Shown: piece after piece, positions 63,694 to 64,000 of the stretch
How the letters are laid out: the number at the start of each line of letters is the position of its first letter
How positions within the stretch are numbered: the first letter of the stretch is position 1
Source: Notospermus geniculatus
Lineage: Eukaryota > Nemertea > Pilidiophora > Heteronemertea > Lineidae
Direction: 5' to 3'
Assembly: GCA_002633025.1 (NCBI GenBank)
Contig: NMRB01000229.1
Location: 52,710 to 116,709 of the forward strand
Length of the DNA: 64,000 bases
Made by a program: the position numbers and the translations under genes
Notes under the pieces: generated by a model
The model's input: the letters and a program-made list of their open reading frames with translations, nothing else
Told to the model about the DNA's origin: nothing
The model's database searches: none

Positions 63694-63904
63694 AACTCAT
63701 AACGTTACACCGACGCATAATGTTACACCAACGCATAACGTTACTGTTGTAACATTATACGCTGACCCATCCAACTCATAATGTTACAATCGACGCATAA
63801 TGTTACACTTTTTCTAACGCATAACGTTACACTTTTTCGACGCATAATGTTACACCTGATCCCAACGCATAACATTACACCGACTTAACGCATAATGTTA
63901 CACC
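63694..63904. repeat. irregularly spaced GCATAAYGTTACAC motif array
   Basis: Nine direct copies and one inverted copy of (A/C)(C/T)(G/C)CATAAYGTTACA lie in 211 bp, separated by 2-14 non-conserved bases. CG/TG variation at the Y position alternates. Confidence 0.85.
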
Positions 63905-64000
63905 AATATCAAATAAGCAATTCGCGCTTCTGTCATTGCAACAAGAGGCCCATGTGCCTTGCGCTCAGTTGATTATGACCTGTCAACTCAAGAGGAGGGG

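Noticed and set aside
63694-63904. CRISPR array
   Set aside because: The repeat core is about 14 bp, spacers are 2-14 bp and uneven, one copy is inverted, and the DNA is eukaryotic.

Overview
This window looks like about 64 kb of eukaryotic, non-coding and heavily transposon-colonised DNA. It has no operon structure, no long host reading frame, AT-rich intergenic sequence, tRNA-derived repeats, several hundred-base inverted repeats and assembly gaps (33023-33527 and 47786-48165, plus single Ns at 37346 and 56887). The enriched palindrome TAGGCCTA, many ACATGTA runs, a DIRS-type retrotransposon and GCTCACC/CGTCCGTCGTC repeats together suggest a marine invertebrate, most likely a deuterostome (echinoderm, hemichordate or cephalochordate). 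That assignment is inference from general experience; no single marker proves it.

Left third (1-20 kb). A complete Ty3/Gypsy-like LTR retrotransposon lies on the minus strand (920-9170) with 222-bp LTRs differing at one position, a GTAC target duplication, PBS, PPT, gag, protease and pol. Its integrase carries two internal deletions. A promoter-like cluster of YY1-type, E-box and CRE sites follows (9388-9483), then a 176-bp dispersed element (family A) and a fragment of a non-LTR endonuclease. A DIRS-type tyrosine-recombinase retrotransposon (10335-16438, minus) has the diagnostic inverted terminal repeats and internal complementary region, and sits inside an older fold-back element whose empty site can be read from its other arm. 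The DIRS RT gene is itself split by a 603-bp terminal-inverted-repeat element. Two tandem arrays follow (unit about 147 bp, then about 134 bp), the second interrupted by a Mutator-like MITE with a 9-bp target duplication.

Middle and right (20-64 kb). This is a dense mosaic of short terminal-inverted-repeat and palindromic elements: TTAA-flanked, TA-flanked (mariner-like), probable 3-bp (Harbinger-like) and unclassified ones, many nested in each other. Highlights are a 3.2-kb inverted repeat with palindromes in each arm (29186-32425), a multi-level nest at 59292-60942, fold-backs at 56586-57033 and 62665-63363, and a sparse array of GCATAAYGTTAC motifs at 63694-63904. A non-LTR retrotransposon 3' end lies at 50505-51079.

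Host coding content is slight. The best candidate is a two-exon minus-strand model (42182-42374 and 43111-43322) whose donor, acceptor and phases fit and which is followed by AATAAA. A possible terminal exon with one transmembrane helix lies at 49793-49946, and weak candidate exons lie at the left edge. All family, repeat and exon calls are by eye; no alignment or database search was run.
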